Assembly (NCBI GenBank): GCA_963748485.1
Contig: CAVVJF010000019.1
Span: 682,001-746,000, forward strand
DNA: 64,000 bases
Reading direction: 5' to 3'
Source: DASRWT01 sp963748485
GTDB taxonomy: Bacteria; Methylomirabilota; Methylomirabilia; Rokubacteriales; CSP1-6
Shown here: positions 1 through 8,715 of the stretch, in pieces
Layout of the letters: each line of letters opens with the position of its first letter
Position numbering within the stretch: the first letter of the stretch is position 1
Made by a program: the position numbers and the translations under genes
The notes under the pieces: model-generated
Seen by the model: the letters and a program-made list of their open reading frames with translations, nothing else
The model's database searches: none
What the model was told of the DNA's origin: nothing

Positions 1-1266
1 GCCGCCATGTCGTCCATCGCCGCCTCCGCCCTCGCTGCCGCCGAGCTGTGGCGCTTGCGCGGCGGGGGCGAGCAGACGGTGGACGTGGATGCGCGGGCGG
101 CGGCGGCGTCCTTCCGGGCCGAGCGCTACCTCCGCATCGACGGAAAGAAGCCGGCCGATCCCTGGGGCCCCGTGTCCGGCTACTTCCGGGCCGGCGACGG
201 GCGCTGGGTTCAGCTCCACTGCAACTTCCCGCATCACCGAGACCGCGCGCTGGGCGTGCTCGGGTGCGAGGGCACGCGCGAGGCGGTGACCGCCGCCGTC
301 CAGGGCTGGAAGGCCGCCGAGCTGGAGGAGGCGCTCGTCAACGCGCGCATGTGCGCGGGGCTCCTGCGTATGCCGGAGGAGTGGCAGGCGCATCCGCACG
401 CGCTGGCGCTGGCCATGCTGCTGCCGCTCGAGATCATTCGGATCGGAGACGCGCCGCCGGAGCCGCTTCCGGCCGGCCCGCGGCCGCTCTCCGGCATCCG
501 CGCCGTCGAGCTGACGCACGTGATCGCCGGCCCCGTCTGCGGGCGGACCCTCGCCGAGCACGGCGCCGACGTCATGCGCATCACCGCGCCGCACCGCCCG
601 AGCATGGAGTCGCTCGTCCAGGACATGGGGCGCGGCAAGCTCTCCGCCTTCCTCGATCTCCATCAGGCGGCCGACGCCGAACGCCTCCGCGCGCTCACGC
701 GCGAGGCCGACATTTTCAGCCAGGGCTACCGGCCCGGCACCATCGCGGCGCGCGGCTTCTCGCCCGAGGACGTGGCGCGGCTCCGCCCCGGCATCGTCTA
801 CGTCACCCTCTCCGCATTCGGCCACGAGGGGCCGTGGCGCGAGCGCCGCGGCTTCGACAGCCTCGTGCAGACGGTGACCGGCATCGCGGCGGAAGGCGGC
901 CGGGCCCGGGGCCTCGACGAGGCGCGGCCGCTACCCTGCCAGGCCCTCGACCACGCCAGCGGTTATCTCGCCGCCTTCGGCGCGATGGTCGCGCTGGCCC
1001 GCCGCGCGAAGCAGGGTGGGAGCTGGATGGTGCGCGTGTCACTGGCCCAGACGGGGCGCTGGCTCGATCGCCTCGGCCGGGTGGACGGCCTTGCCACCCC
1101 CGACCTCAAGCCGGAGGACGTGGCGGATCTGATGGAGGAGACGGACACGCCGTGGGGCCGCATGCTCGCGGTGGCGCCCGTCGCACGCCTGTCCGAGACG
1201 CCGGGCCGCTTCGCGCGGCCCTCCACGCCGCTGGGGACGCATCCCGCGGAGTGGCCCGCGCGCTGA
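1..1266 (+). CDS. CaiB/BaiF-type (family III) CoA transferase, 5' end outside the window
   Basis: Family III CoA transferases move CoA between acyl-CoA and free acid donors in the cytoplasm. The core signature lies about residues 155-300: an RPLSGIRAVELTHVIAGP strand, then GADVMRITAPH, GRGKLSAFLDL, FSQGYRPG and IVYVTLSAFGHEGPW. The first about 150 residues (AAAELWRLRGG, SERYLR-like and FPHHRDRALG segments) resemble the upstream region of longer two-part members of the family, so the first ATG in the window (position 7) is probably internal and the true start lies upstream. The stop is followed one base later by the start of the next gene, so it heads an operon with DUF4505 and DinB-like genes. 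The substrate cannot be read from the sequence. Confidence 0.85.
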   Translation, partial: AAMSSIAASALAAAELWRLRGGGEQTVDVDARAAAASFRAERYLRIDGKKPADPWGPVSGYFRAGDGRWVQLHCNFPHHRDRALGVLGCEGTREAVTAAVQGWKAAELEEALVNARMCAGLLRMPEEWQAHPHALALAMLLPLEIIRIGDAPPEPLPAGPRPLSGIRAVELTHVIAGPVCGRTLAEHGADVMRITAPHRPSMESLVQDMGRGKLSAFLDLHQAADAERLRALTREADIFSQGYRPGTIAARGFSPEDVARLRPGIVYVTLSAFGHEGPWRERRGFDSLVQTVTGIAAEGGRARGLDEARPLPCQALDHASGYLAAFGAMVALARRAKQGGSWMVRVSLAQTGRWLDRLGRVDGLATPDLKPEDVADLMEETDTPWGRMLAVAPVARLSETPGRFARPSTPLGTHPAEWPAR

Positions 1267-1267
1267 C

Positions 1268-1742
1268 ATGCGCGAGTACTACTATCGGGTGGACGGCGAC
1301 GGCCGTGTCTTCCACGACGGATCCGAGATCGTGGATGCGGCCACGTTGCGCTTTTTTCTCCTCGGCATGCGGCGGGAGCCGGACGGCCGCTGGCTCGTGC
1401 CCTGCCAGGGCGAGCAGAACTGGTTCGCCGCCGAAGACACGCCCTTTGTCGTGCAGCGGTTGCGGCTCGATGTGGACGCCGGCCGCCTGCAGGGGGTGGG
1501 ACTCGGGCTCGCTGGCGGGCTTCAGGAAGCCGCTCGACCCCGCCACGCTGGAATCGGAAGAGGGTCGCCTTTACTGCCGCGTGCGGCGCGGCGAGCACCG
1601 CGCGCGCTTCGGCCGGCTCGCCATGCAGCAGCTCGCGCCCTATCTGGAAGAATCGGCTGGGCGCGTCACCCTCGTGCTGGGCGGCGCGCGCCACGCCATC
1701 GTCGACGCGCGCGCCGCGACGGGAGAGCTCCGTGTCGGCTGA
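1268..1742 (+). pseudogene. DUF4505 family protein, single-base frameshift
   Basis: The first half (MREYYYRVDGDGRVFHDG, then a PCQGEQNWF segment) matches the conserved start of DUF4505 proteins, a small cytoplasmic family of unknown function. Around 1517-1519 the reading frame changes: downstream, GFRKPLDPATLESEEGRLYCR continues the family in the +1 frame to a TGA at 1740. Removing one G from the GGG at 1517-1519 joins both halves as LAGGFRKPLD, giving about 157 residues, normal for the family. The start is 1 nt after the CoA transferase stop, and the end overlaps the next gene's GTG by 11 nt. The lesion is either a sequencing error or a recent mutation; the rest of the frame is well preserved. 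Confidence 0.75.
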
Positions 1743-2272
1743 ACGCTCCAACGCCACCGTGCCGCTCTCGCCCCGCGAGGTGGCGGCGCTCCTTCGCGCG
1801 AGCCTCGAGGCGATCCGCGCGGAGTGCGCCGGGATGTCCGAGCGTGCGGCGTCCTGGCACCCCAGGCCGGGGGAGTGGTGCGCCAAGGAGGTGCTCGGGC
1901 ACTTGATCGAGGCCGACCGGCGCGGTTTCGGCGGCCGCATCCGCCAGTTCCTCGACGCCGACAACCCCGCGTGCATCGGCTGGGATCCGGACGAGGTCGC
2001 CCGCGGGCGGGGCGACTGCGGCAAGCCGGTCGCGGCGCTGCTGGACGAGCTCGGCAGGGTGCGCGTCGACGGGACTGAAGGTAGTCGACGGGCTCACCGC
2101 CGCCACGCTCGGCCGCGGCGGCCTGCATCCCAAGGTGGGCCCGCTAACCGTCTCCGACGTCCTGCACGAGTGGGTGCATCACGACCGCAATCACCTCAAG
2201 CAGATCCTGTCCAATGTCCAGGCCTTCGCCTGGCCGCACATGGGTAATGCCCAGCGATTCTCCGCTTCCTGA
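1732..2272 (+). pseudogene. DinB-like protein, single-base frameshift
   Basis: This is a DinB/YfiT-type four-helix metal-dependent protein. The N-terminal part holds the helix with HPRPGEWCAKEVLGHLIEADRR; the C-terminal part, HEWVHHDRNHLKQIL, holds the expected metal-site histidines but lies in another frame. Deleting one G from the GGG at 2071-2073 joins them as VRVDGLKVVDGLTAATLGR, giving a full-length protein of about 180 residues. GTG at 1732 is chosen because it overlaps the DUF4505 stop (translational coupling). The family includes thiol transferases and proteins of unknown role; no specific function can be assigned. This is the second G-run indel within 600 nt. Confidence 0.75.
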
Positions 2273-2789
2273 GCTACTGGCCCGGCTCGGGGCGATGCCC
2301 GCGCTCATGCGGGAATGCGCGGCCGCGCTGTCCGGCGTCACGCATCGCCGTCCCGCCGCGGGCGGCTTCGCCTTCGTCGAGCATGCGTGGCACCTGGCCG
2401 ATCTCGAGCGCGAGGGCTACGGGGTGCGCATCCATCGCCTCCTTGCGGAAACGGCGCCGGCGCTGCCCGACTTCGATGGCGATCGCATCGCGCGCGAGCG
2501 AGACTATCTCGCGAGCGACGCCCACCTGGCGCTGGAGATGTTCGCGCAGGCGCGCGCGCGGAACATCGAGCGGCTGGCGGCGCTGGACGCGGCTGCCCTC
2601 GCGCGACGCGGGACGCAAGGAGGCGTGGGTGAGGTGACCCTCGGGCGTCTACCCCGGATGATGGCGGCGCACGACGCGGAGCACGTCGCGGAGCTGGCCG
2701 CGCTCGTCGACGAGCTGGCGCCGGCCGCTCCGGTTCTGCTGAAGCTGCGCTCGATCGCCCCCGTCTCCGGCGAGCCCGCGCTCGCCTAG
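2247..2789 (+). CDS. DinB-like four-helix protein
   Basis: This 180-residue protein follows and overlaps the preceding DinB-like gene (its ATG at 2247 lies 26 nt before that stop). It has the DinB pattern: a first helix with EHAWHLADLEREGYGVRI (first metal-site His) and a late helix with MMAAHDAEHVAELAALV (two more His). The tandem arrangement suggests duplication, and both genes probably act in the same operon. Members bind a divalent metal and are often thiol-dependent transferases, but the substrate is unknown. An upstream in-frame ATG at 2214 would give 11 more residues with no family similarity, so 2247 is preferred. Confidence 0.8.
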   Translation: MPSDSPLPELLARLGAMPALMRECAAALSGVTHRRPAAGGFAFVEHAWHLADLEREGYGVRIHRLLAETAPALPDFDGDRIARERDYLASDAHLALEMFAQARARNIERLAALDAAALARRGTQGGVGEVTLGRLPRMMAAHDAEHVAELAALVDELAPAAPVLLKLRSIAPVSGEPALA

Positions 2790-3514
2790 CGCTGCTTCTT
2801 CCGCCAGGCCTCGAACTCGGCGATGGTCTCCGGTGAGGGCGGATACGTGCCGCGGAGCGGCGCGCCCGCCTGAATCTTCGCAAGCACGAACGCCTCCAGC
2901 TCTTCCTGCTCGAGCCCGTCCTCGGCGATCTTGTCGGCCTGAGCGCGCGGCACGCACACGACGCCGTCGCCGTCGCCCACCATGATGTCGCCCGGCATCA
3001 CGAGCACGTCCGCGCAGCCGATCGGCACGTTGGCTTCGACCGCGTAGTGGCGATGCACGTTGGCCGGCGCGGCCGCGCCGCGCGCGAACACGGGCAGGCC
3101 CATCCCCGCGATTCCGGCGAAGTCGCGCACGCCGCCGTCCAGCACCGCGCCGGCGGCGCCGCGCGCCTTGAGGCGCGCCACCAGGATGTCGCCGAGGCCG
3201 GCTGCCGACTCGATGCCGCGGCAGTCGAGCACCAGCACCGCGCCGGCGGGAATTTCCTCGATCGTCCGGCGCTGGGGATGCGCGGGATCACCGAGGCTCT
3301 CGAACGTCGAGACGTCCTCGCGCGCGGGCGCGTAGCGGACCGTCACCGCCGGCCCGACAATGCGCGCCGCCGGTCCCACGGGCCTGAGCCCGGCCAGGAA
3401 CACGCTCCGGAAGCCCGACTTGAAGAGCCGGGTGCACAGAGTGGCGGTGGAGACACGGGTGAGGCGCTCGAGGGTCTCGGGGGCGAGGGGGGGCAGCGGC
3501 GGGGTGGTGGTCAT
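2786..3514 (-). CDS. RraA-like family protein (HMG/CHA-type aldolase-decarboxylase fold)
   Basis: At 242 residues it has the RraA / dimethylmenaquinone methyltransferase-like fold. Family landmarks are GPAVTVRYAP, then GAVLVLDCRGIESAAGLGDILVARLKARGAAGAVLDGGVRD, and a C-terminal GDIMVGDGDGVVCVPR. The G-x-x-D...D-G-G-x-R-D elements form the divalent metal and pyruvate site in HMG/CHA aldolases, whereas true RraA regulators lack catalysis. Standing beside a sugar-acid dehydratase and a GarR-type dehydrogenase, an aldolase acting on a 2-keto-acid intermediate is the likeliest role. The ATG at 3514 is preceded on this strand by TATACT ending 8 nt upstream and no Shine-Dalgarno, so the mRNA may be leaderless. 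Its 3' end overlaps the DinB gene by 4 nt. Confidence 0.85.
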   Translation of the reverse strand: MTTTPPLPPLAPETLERLTRVSTATLCTRLFKSGFRSVFLAGLRPVGPAARIVGPAVTVRYAPAREDVSTFESLGDPAHPQRRTIEEIPAGAVLVLDCRGIESAAGLGDILVARLKARGAAGAVLDGGVRDFAGIAGMGLPVFARGAAAPANVHRHYAVEANVPIGCADVLVMPGDIMVGDGDGVVCVPRAQADKIAEDGLEQEELEAFVLAKIQAGAPLRGTYPPSPETIAEFEAWRKKQR

Positions 3515-3522
3515 GGCGAGCA

Positions 3523-3530
3523 AGTATAAT
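3523..3530. promoter_or_regulatory. Near-palindromic -10 element serving divergent genes
   Basis: The 36-bp gap between the RraA-like gene and the dehydrogenase holds AGTATAAT. Read forward it gives TATAAT (3525-3530), 20 nt before the dehydrogenase ATG with a GGGGAGG ribosome site between. Read in reverse it gives TATACT (3528-3523), 8 nt before the RraA ATG. No clear -35 is seen on either side. Confidence 0.5.
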
Positions 3531-3550
3531 CCTCCGGGGAGGCAACCGAC

Positions 3551-4453
3551 ATGAGCGACACCGTGGGCTTCATCGGGCTGGGCACGATGGGGATGCCGAT
3601 GACGACGAATCTCTCCAAGGCCGGCGTGCGGCTGGTCGTCTACGACGCTAGCCCCAACGCGACGGCGGCCGCGCGCCTGCTGACGGGCGTGACGGTGGTG
3701 GAGTCGCCGGCGCAGGTGGCCGCGCAGTCGGACGTGCTCTTCTCGTGCCTGCCGAACAACGACATCGTGATGGGTGTGTACCTTGAGGCGGGCGGCGTCA
3801 TCCTGGGCGGGCGCCCCGACCTCGTCACCTGCGACTGCTCCACGGTGAGTCCGGAGGTGACGGTGAAGGTGGCCGGCGCCCTCCAGGCCAAAGGCATCAC
3901 CCACATGGACACGCCGATGCTCGGCTCCCAGCCCCAGGCCGTCTCCGGCGAGATCTTCTTCATCGTAGGCGGCGCGGAGGACAAGGTCGCGAAGGTGAAG
4001 CCCTATCTCGAGATCATGGGCAAGCTCAACATGTACGTGGGCGGTACCGGCATGGCCAATCGCGTGAAGCTGATCCACAACGGGCTCGCCGCAGTGACCT
4101 CCGTGGCCGTCGCCGAGGCCCTCGCCATGTGCGTCCAATCCGGTGTCGATCCCGGCACGTTCTACGACGTGGTGCGAAAGGGCGGCGGCATGGCCTTCGG
4201 CACCTACTTCGACCGCCGCGCCAAGCGCATCTTCGACGGCGAGTTCTCGCCCACCTTCATGCTCGAGCACATGCGGAAGGACGCTACGCTGGCCCTGGCT
4301 CTCGCGCACGCGGTGCGCGTACCCACGCCCATGCTGGAGGAGACCAAGCGCACCTACGACGAGGCGCTGGACAGCGGCTGGGGCAAGGAGGACTTCTCCG
4401 CGGTGACGCATGTGATCGAAAAGCGCATCAATCGCCGTCTGTCGGGGAGATAG
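3551..4453 (+). CDS. NAD(P)-dependent beta-hydroxyacid dehydrogenase (3-hydroxyisobutyrate / tartronate semialdehyde reductase family)
   Basis: The protein has 300 residues, the usual family length. The Rossmann motif GLGTMG is at residues 9-14; the substrate loop and catalytic lysine segment NRVKLIHNGL follow, with Lys173 as the expected catalytic residue. The C-terminal all-helical domain has the KDATLALALAHAVRVPTPM pattern of the family. Members reversibly oxidise small beta-hydroxyacids (3-hydroxyisobutyrate, tartronate semialdehyde, glyoxylate). Its position 2 nt before the YjhG-type dehydratase and opposite an RraA-like aldolase points to sugar-acid breakdown, for example a GarR-like step. 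A GGGGAGG ribosome site precedes the ATG. Confidence 0.9.
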   Translation: MSDTVGFIGLGTMGMPMTTNLSKAGVRLVVYDASPNATAAARLLTGVTVVESPAQVAAQSDVLFSCLPNNDIVMGVYLEAGGVILGGRPDLVTCDCSTVSPEVTVKVAGALQAKGITHMDTPMLGSQPQAVSGEIFFIVGGAEDKVAKVKPYLEIMGKLNMYVGGTGMANRVKLIHNGLAAVTSVAVAEALAMCVQSGVDPGTFYDVVRKGGGMAFGTYFDRRAKRIFDGEFSPTFMLEHMRKDATLALALAHAVRVPTPMLEETKRTYDEALDSGWGKEDFSAVTHVIEKRINRRLSGR

Positions 4454-4455
4454 CC

Positions 4456-6435
4456 ATGCCCCCGCGCGCCGCCATCGGGTTCGACGAGATCGTGGGCGGG
4501 GCCGCCCCCGCCGAGGTGCGCACCGCGGGCGCGGGCCCCGCCGGCCGCCTGCCGCTCACCGCCGAGATGCTGCTCGAGCGGCCCAGCGGCGACATCTTCG
4601 GCTGGACGCAGAACGCGGGCATGGGCTGGGACCCACGCGAGCTGGGCCGCCCGCAGTACCTCATGCTCTCCACCCAGGGCGGCATCCGCGCCGCCGACGG
4701 CCGTCCGATTGCACTCGGCTATCACACCGGCCACTGGGAGATCGGCCTCCTGCTCCAGGCCGCGGCGGAGGAGCTGACCGCGTTTGGCGGCATGCCCTTC
4801 GCCGGCTACTGCTCCGACCCCTGCGACGGGCGCACCCAGGGCACCACCGGCATGATGGACAGCCTCGCCTATCGCAACGACGCCGCCATCGTGCTGCGCC
4901 GCCTCGCCCGCTCGCTCCCGACGCGTAAAGGCGTGCTCGGCGTCGCCACCTGCGACAAGGGCCTACCCGCGATGATGATGGCGCTGGTGGCGCTGCGGGA
5001 CCTCACCTGCGTGCTGGTCCCGGGCGGGGTGACGCTGCCGCCGGAGCGCGGCGAGGACGCGGGCACCGTGCAGTCAATCGGCGCGCGCTTCGCCCACGGC
5101 GAGCTGTCGCTGGAGCAGGCGCAGGATCTCGGCTGTCGCGCCTGCGGCTCGCCCGGCGGCGGCTGCCAGTTCCTCGGCACCGCGGCGACCTCGCAAGTGG
5201 TAGGGGAGGCGCTCGGCCTCTCGCTGCCGCACTCCGCGCTGGCGCCCTCGGGCCAGCCGGTGTGGCTCGACATGGCGCGGCGCTCGGCCCGCGCCCTCGT
5301 GGCGCTCGAGGCCAAGGGGCTGCGCGTGCGCGACATCGTCACCGACGCGGCGATCCGGAACGCCATGATGGTCCACGCGGCGGTGGGCGGCTCCACGAAC
5401 CTGCTGCTTCACCTCACCGCGATCGCGCACGCCGCGGGCCTGCGCCGCCCCACGGTGGAGGACTGGAACGACGTGAATCGCCGCGTGCCCCGCCTGGTCG
5501 ACGTCCTGCCGAACGGGCCGCGCAATCACCCGACCGTGCGCGTGTTCCTCGCCGGCGGCGTGCCCGAGGTGATGCTGCATCTCCGCCGCGCCGACCTCCT
5601 CGACGAGCGCGTCCTCACCGTGACCGGCGAGCCGCTCGGCAAGAGCCTCGACTGGTGGGAGGGCTCCGAGCGCCGCCAGGCGCTGCGCGTGCGCCTCCAG
5701 GCGGCGGACGGCGTGGACCCCGACGACGTGATCATGAATCCCGCGCGGGCACGCGAGCGCGGCCTCACCAGCACGGTGACGTTCCCGCGCGGGAACCTCG
5801 CCCCCGAGGGCGCGGTGATCAAGAGCACCGCCATCGATCCCAGCGTGGTGGACGCGGACGGCGTCTACCGCAAGACGGGCCCCGCGCGGGTCTACACCAC
5901 CGAGAAGGCGGCCATCGCCGCCATCAAGAGCCAGGGGCCGGAGCGGCTCAAGCCCGGCGACGTCCTGGTGCTGATCTGCCGCGGCCCGCTGGGCGCGGGC
6001 ATGGAGGAGATCTATCAGATCACCGCCGCGCTCAAGCATCTCTCCTGGGGCAAGCAGGTGGCGGTGATCACGGACGCGCGCTTCTCCGGCGTGTCCACCG
6101 GCGCCTGCATCGGCCACGTGGGGCCCGAAGCGCTGGCGGGCGGGCCGGTGGGCAAGGTGCGCGAGGGTGATCGCATCCGCATCGTCATCGACCGCGGGAA
6201 GCTCGAGGGCAGCATCGATCTAGTCGGCCACGACGGGCGCGAGTACGACCCGGAAGAAGGCGCGCGCGTGCTCGCGTCGCGGACACCGCGACCGGATCTT
6301 GCGCCTGACCCCGATCTTCCTGACGACACGCGCCTCTGGGCCGTGCTCCAGCAGGCCGGCGGCGGAACGTGGGGCGGGTGTGTCTACGACGTGGGCGCGG
6401 TAGCGGCTGCGATAGGGACGGGCGCGCGGCGCTGA
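4456..6435 (+). CDS. yjhG: YjhG/YagF-type sugar-acid dehydratase (IlvD/Edd family)
   Basis: At 659 residues it is longer than IlvD and has the N-terminal extension typical of the YjhG/YagF subgroup (GRLPLTAEMLLERPSGDIFG, then WTQNAGMGW). Cys-bearing segments for the iron-sulfur cluster are YCSDPCDGRTQGTTG, ATCDKGLPAMM and CRACGSPGGGCQF, and the C-terminal domain carries RGPLGAGMEEIYQITAAL and TDARFSGVSTGACIGHVGPEA. YjhG/YagF dehydrate D-xylonate to 2-keto-3-deoxy-D-xylonate in the cytoplasm; the exact aldonate used here is not certain. It starts 2 nt after the dehydrogenase stop, so the two are co-transcribed. Its last 52 nt overlap the convergent MFS gene. Confidence 0.88.
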   Translation: MPPRAAIGFDEIVGGAAPAEVRTAGAGPAGRLPLTAEMLLERPSGDIFGWTQNAGMGWDPRELGRPQYLMLSTQGGIRAADGRPIALGYHTGHWEIGLLLQAAAEELTAFGGMPFAGYCSDPCDGRTQGTTGMMDSLAYRNDAAIVLRRLARSLPTRKGVLGVATCDKGLPAMMMALVALRDLTCVLVPGGVTLPPERGEDAGTVQSIGARFAHGELSLEQAQDLGCRACGSPGGGCQFLGTAATSQVVGEALGLSLPHSALAPSGQPVWLDMARRSARALVALEAKGLRVRDIVTDAAIRNAMMVHAAVGGSTNLLLHLTAIAHAAGLRRPTVEDWNDVNRRVPRLVDVLPNGPRNHPTVRVFLAGGVPEVMLHLRRADLLDERVLTVTGEPLGKSLDWWEGSERRQALRVRLQAADGVDPDDVIMNPARARERGLTSTVTFPRGNLAPEGAVIKSTAIDPSVVDADGVYRKTGPARVYTTEKAAIAAIKSQGPERLKPGDVLVLICRGPLGAGMEEIYQITAALKHLSWGKQVAVITDARFSGVSTGACIGHVGPEALAGGPVGKVREGDRIRIVIDRGKLEGSIDLVGHDGREYDPEEGARVLASRTPRPDLAPDPDLPDDTRLWAVLQQAGGGTWGGCVYDVGAVAAAIGTGARR

Positions 6436-7679
6436 GCGTCCGGCGGCGTCGGCCGCCGGGCGAGCAGGAAGAAAATCGAGCCCAGCGCGGCGAGCACCGC
6501 CAGCACGGTGAAGCCCATCACGTAGCTCCCGGTGCGGTCGGCGAGGATGCCTGCCACCAGCGGGCCCGCGATCATCCCCAGCATCACCACCATGGACGAG
6601 ATGCCGGAGATCATGCCGAAGGACCCGCTGCCGAAGTAGTCGGCGCGGATAGCGGCCATGAGCGGTCCGCGCGTGCCCCAGGAGAGGCCGTGCAGCATCG
6701 CGAACACCACCACCATCCAGTAAGCGGTGGCGTAGGCGAGGAGCAGCAGGGCGGCGGCGTGCCCTACCATGCAGCCCACCACGATGGCGCGCTTACTGAA
6801 GCGATCGCCCGCCCAGCCGCCGGACAGCTGTCCCGCGATCTGGGTGATCGTGATGAGCGACACCACGCCCGCGGCCTGGGCGAGCGAGATGCCCAGGCGC
6901 TCCGTCACGTGCACCACCATGTGCACCATCACCGCGGAGACGACCAGCAAGGCCGAGCCGTGGCCGGCGGAGATGAGCCAGAAGGCGCGGGTGCGCAGGG
7001 CCTGGCGCGCGGTGAAATCCACGTCGGCCGGCAAACGCGCGGCGGCGGCCGCCGCGGGCGCGGCGTCGGCGGCGTCGCCGTCCACGCGCCAGCCATACGC
7101 CTCGGGCCGGTGGCGCATCAGCTGGGCCAGCGGGAGCCCGGCCACGATGATGACCACGCCGGAGAGGAACGCCGTCCAGCGCCACCCCACCTGTAGCATC
7201 AGCCCGGCCACCAGCGGCGTCATGAGCCCGCCCATGGCCATCCCCACCGACGAGAGCGACAGCGCCTGCGCGCGCCGGCGGCGGAACCAGTTCACGATGG
7301 CCACGGTGATGGGCAGATAGCCGCCGAGCCCGGCGCCCACCGCCATCACGAAGAAGGTGAGGAAGAAGGTCACCGGCGAGTTGATGCGGCTGAAGAGCAT
7401 GAAGCCTACGCCGAGGATGACCATGCCGGTGCGGATGAGCACGCGCGGCCCGAAGCGGTCCGTGAGCCAGCCCTGGATGGGCCCCAGCACGGCGCTCTCC
7501 GCGCGCGCCAGCGCGAAGGCGGCGGAGAGGAGCGTGCGGCTCCAGCCGAACTCCTCGCGCAGCAACACCACGTAGGCGCCGTACGCATAGAAGAACAGCG
7601 AGCCGATCAGCGCCTCGAGCCCGAATCCAGCGCCCACCACCCACCAGCCGTAGAAGATGCGCTCGCGGAACGGGCTCAT
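6384..7679 (-). CDS. MFS transporter (oxalate/formate antiporter or monocarboxylate type)
   Basis: This is a 431-residue integral membrane protein with about 12 hydrophobic segments and a charged central loop rich in Ala/Asp (about residues 200-225). FYGWWVVGAGFGLEALIGS at the N-terminus, the D-R-F-G-P-R loop (motif A position) and the GDRFSKR loop in the second half are typical of MFS organic-acid carriers. Adjacent dehydratase and aldolase genes make a sugar acid or related carboxylate a plausible cargo (inference). The start is taken at ATG 7679; another ATG 15 nt upstream is possible. It overlaps the end of the dehydratase gene tail-to-tail. Confidence 0.82.
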   Translation of the reverse strand: MSPFRERIFYGWWVVGAGFGLEALIGSLFFYAYGAYVVLLREEFGWSRTLLSAAFALARAESAVLGPIQGWLTDRFGPRVLIRTGMVILGVGFMLFSRINSPVTFFLTFFVMAVGAGLGGYLPITVAIVNWFRRRRAQALSLSSVGMAMGGLMTPLVAGLMLQVGWRWTAFLSGVVIIVAGLPLAQLMRHRPEAYGWRVDGDAADAAPAAAAAARLPADVDFTARQALRTRAFWLISAGHGSALLVVSAVMVHMVVHVTERLGISLAQAAGVVSLITITQIAGQLSGGWAGDRFSKRAIVVGCMVGHAAALLLLAYATAYWMVVVFAMLHGLSWGTRGPLMAAIRADYFGSGSFGMISGISSMVVMLGMIAGPLVAGILADRTGSYVMGFTVLAVLAALGSIFFLLARRPTPPDAQRRAPVPIAAATAPTS

Positions 7680-7712
7680 CGCCGGAGAGTACACCGCCAG
7701 CGCTGTGTGGCG

Positions 7713-8711
7713 CTACGGCGCGCAGGCGCGGATGGCGTCCTCGAAGGCGGCGCGCGCGCCGGCGCCTCGCGCTCGCGGGCTGATGATGGGCAGCGCTAGA
7801 CCTGCCGTGCGGTACTCCTCGATCCGCGCGCGGCATTCGGCGGGCGTGCCGACCAGGCCTACCGCGGCGGCCATGGCGTCGGGCACCGCGCGCGCCGCGC
7901 CCGCGCGATCGCCGGCCTGCCAGGCGGTCTGGATGGCGCGCGCGGCGTCGGGGAAGCCCGCTTCCGCGAGCAGGCGGTTGTAGCGGGGAAAGAAGCCCGC
8001 GTACATGGCCACCGCGGGGCGCATGCGCTCCAGCGCCTCGGCGCGACGATCCGCGATCACGCAGGGGAGCAGCGACGTGATCTCCACGTCCTCGGGCCGG
8101 CGGCCGGCGCGGCGGGCACCCACGGCCACATGCGCGGCGGCGCGGCCCGGCGCCTCCACCGTGCTCCAGGTGAGGATGAGCCCGTCGGCCAGCTCGCCGC
8201 ACACTTCCAGCATGGGCGGGAAGAGCGCGGAGAGATAGATGGGCAGGCGCGGGCGCAGCGGCGTGAACCAGAGGTCGAAGCGGTCGATACGCACCGTCTC
8301 GCCGCGGTAGGTCACCTCGCCGTCGCGCAGCAGCGCACGGATGGCTTCTACGCTTTCGCGTACGCGCGGGATGGGCTTGGCGTAGGGCAGGCCGTGCTCG
8401 CCTTCCACCTGCACGCGGTGGCTCGAGCCCAGGCCAAGCACGAGGCGGCCGCCCGAGAGCGCGTCCACCGTGGCCGCGGCCATGGCGATGGTGGGCACGC
8501 TGCGCACGAACACGCTGCTGATGGCGGTGCCGAGCCGGATGCGCTTCGTGGCCGTGGCGCAGGCGGCGAGAATGGCGAACTGATCGCCCCCGTGGCCCTC
8601 GGCCACCCACGCGGACTCGTAGCCAAGCTCTTCCGCGAGGCGCACGCACTCCACGATATCGGGGGCGGTGAGCCCGCCGCTGATGGCGACGCCGATGCGC
8701 GGGGGCGCCAC
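7713..8711 (-). CDS. LLM-class flavin/F420-dependent oxidoreductase
   Basis: This 332-residue TIM-barrel belongs to the luciferase-like monooxygenase class. The start RIGVAISGG, the segment LGYESAWVAEGHGGD, TKRIRLGTAISSVFVRSP-like strand and the phosphate-binding SGGRLVLGLGSSH loop are standard family landmarks. Members use reduced FMN or coenzyme F420 to oxidise varied substrates, so the reaction is not predictable. It lies between the MFS carrier and an enolase-superfamily gene on the same strand with only 4 nt to the latter, which supports membership of the same catabolic operon. Confidence 0.85.
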   Translation of the reverse strand: MAPPRIGVAISGGLTAPDIVECVRLAEELGYESAWVAEGHGGDQFAILAACATATKRIRLGTAISSVFVRSVPTIAMAAATVDALSGGRLVLGLGSSHRVQVEGEHGLPYAKPIPRVRESVEAIRALLRDGEVTYRGETVRIDRFDLWFTPLRPRLPIYLSALFPPMLEVCGELADGLILTWSTVEAPGRAAAHVAVGARRAGRRPEDVEITSLLPCVIADRRAEALERMRPAVAMYAGFFPRYNRLLAEAGFPDAARAIQTAWQAGDRAGAARAVPDAMAAAVGLVGTPAECRARIEEYRTAGLALPIISPRARGAGARAAFEDAIRACAP

Positions 8712-8715
8712 CGCG

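Noticed and set aside
2786..4411. A 541-residue minus-strand reading that extends the RraA-like gene upstream
   Set aside because: The extra N-terminal part is antisense to the dehydrogenase gene, is His/Ala-rich as antisense of GC-rich genes often is, and has no family similarity; the true start is ATG 3514.
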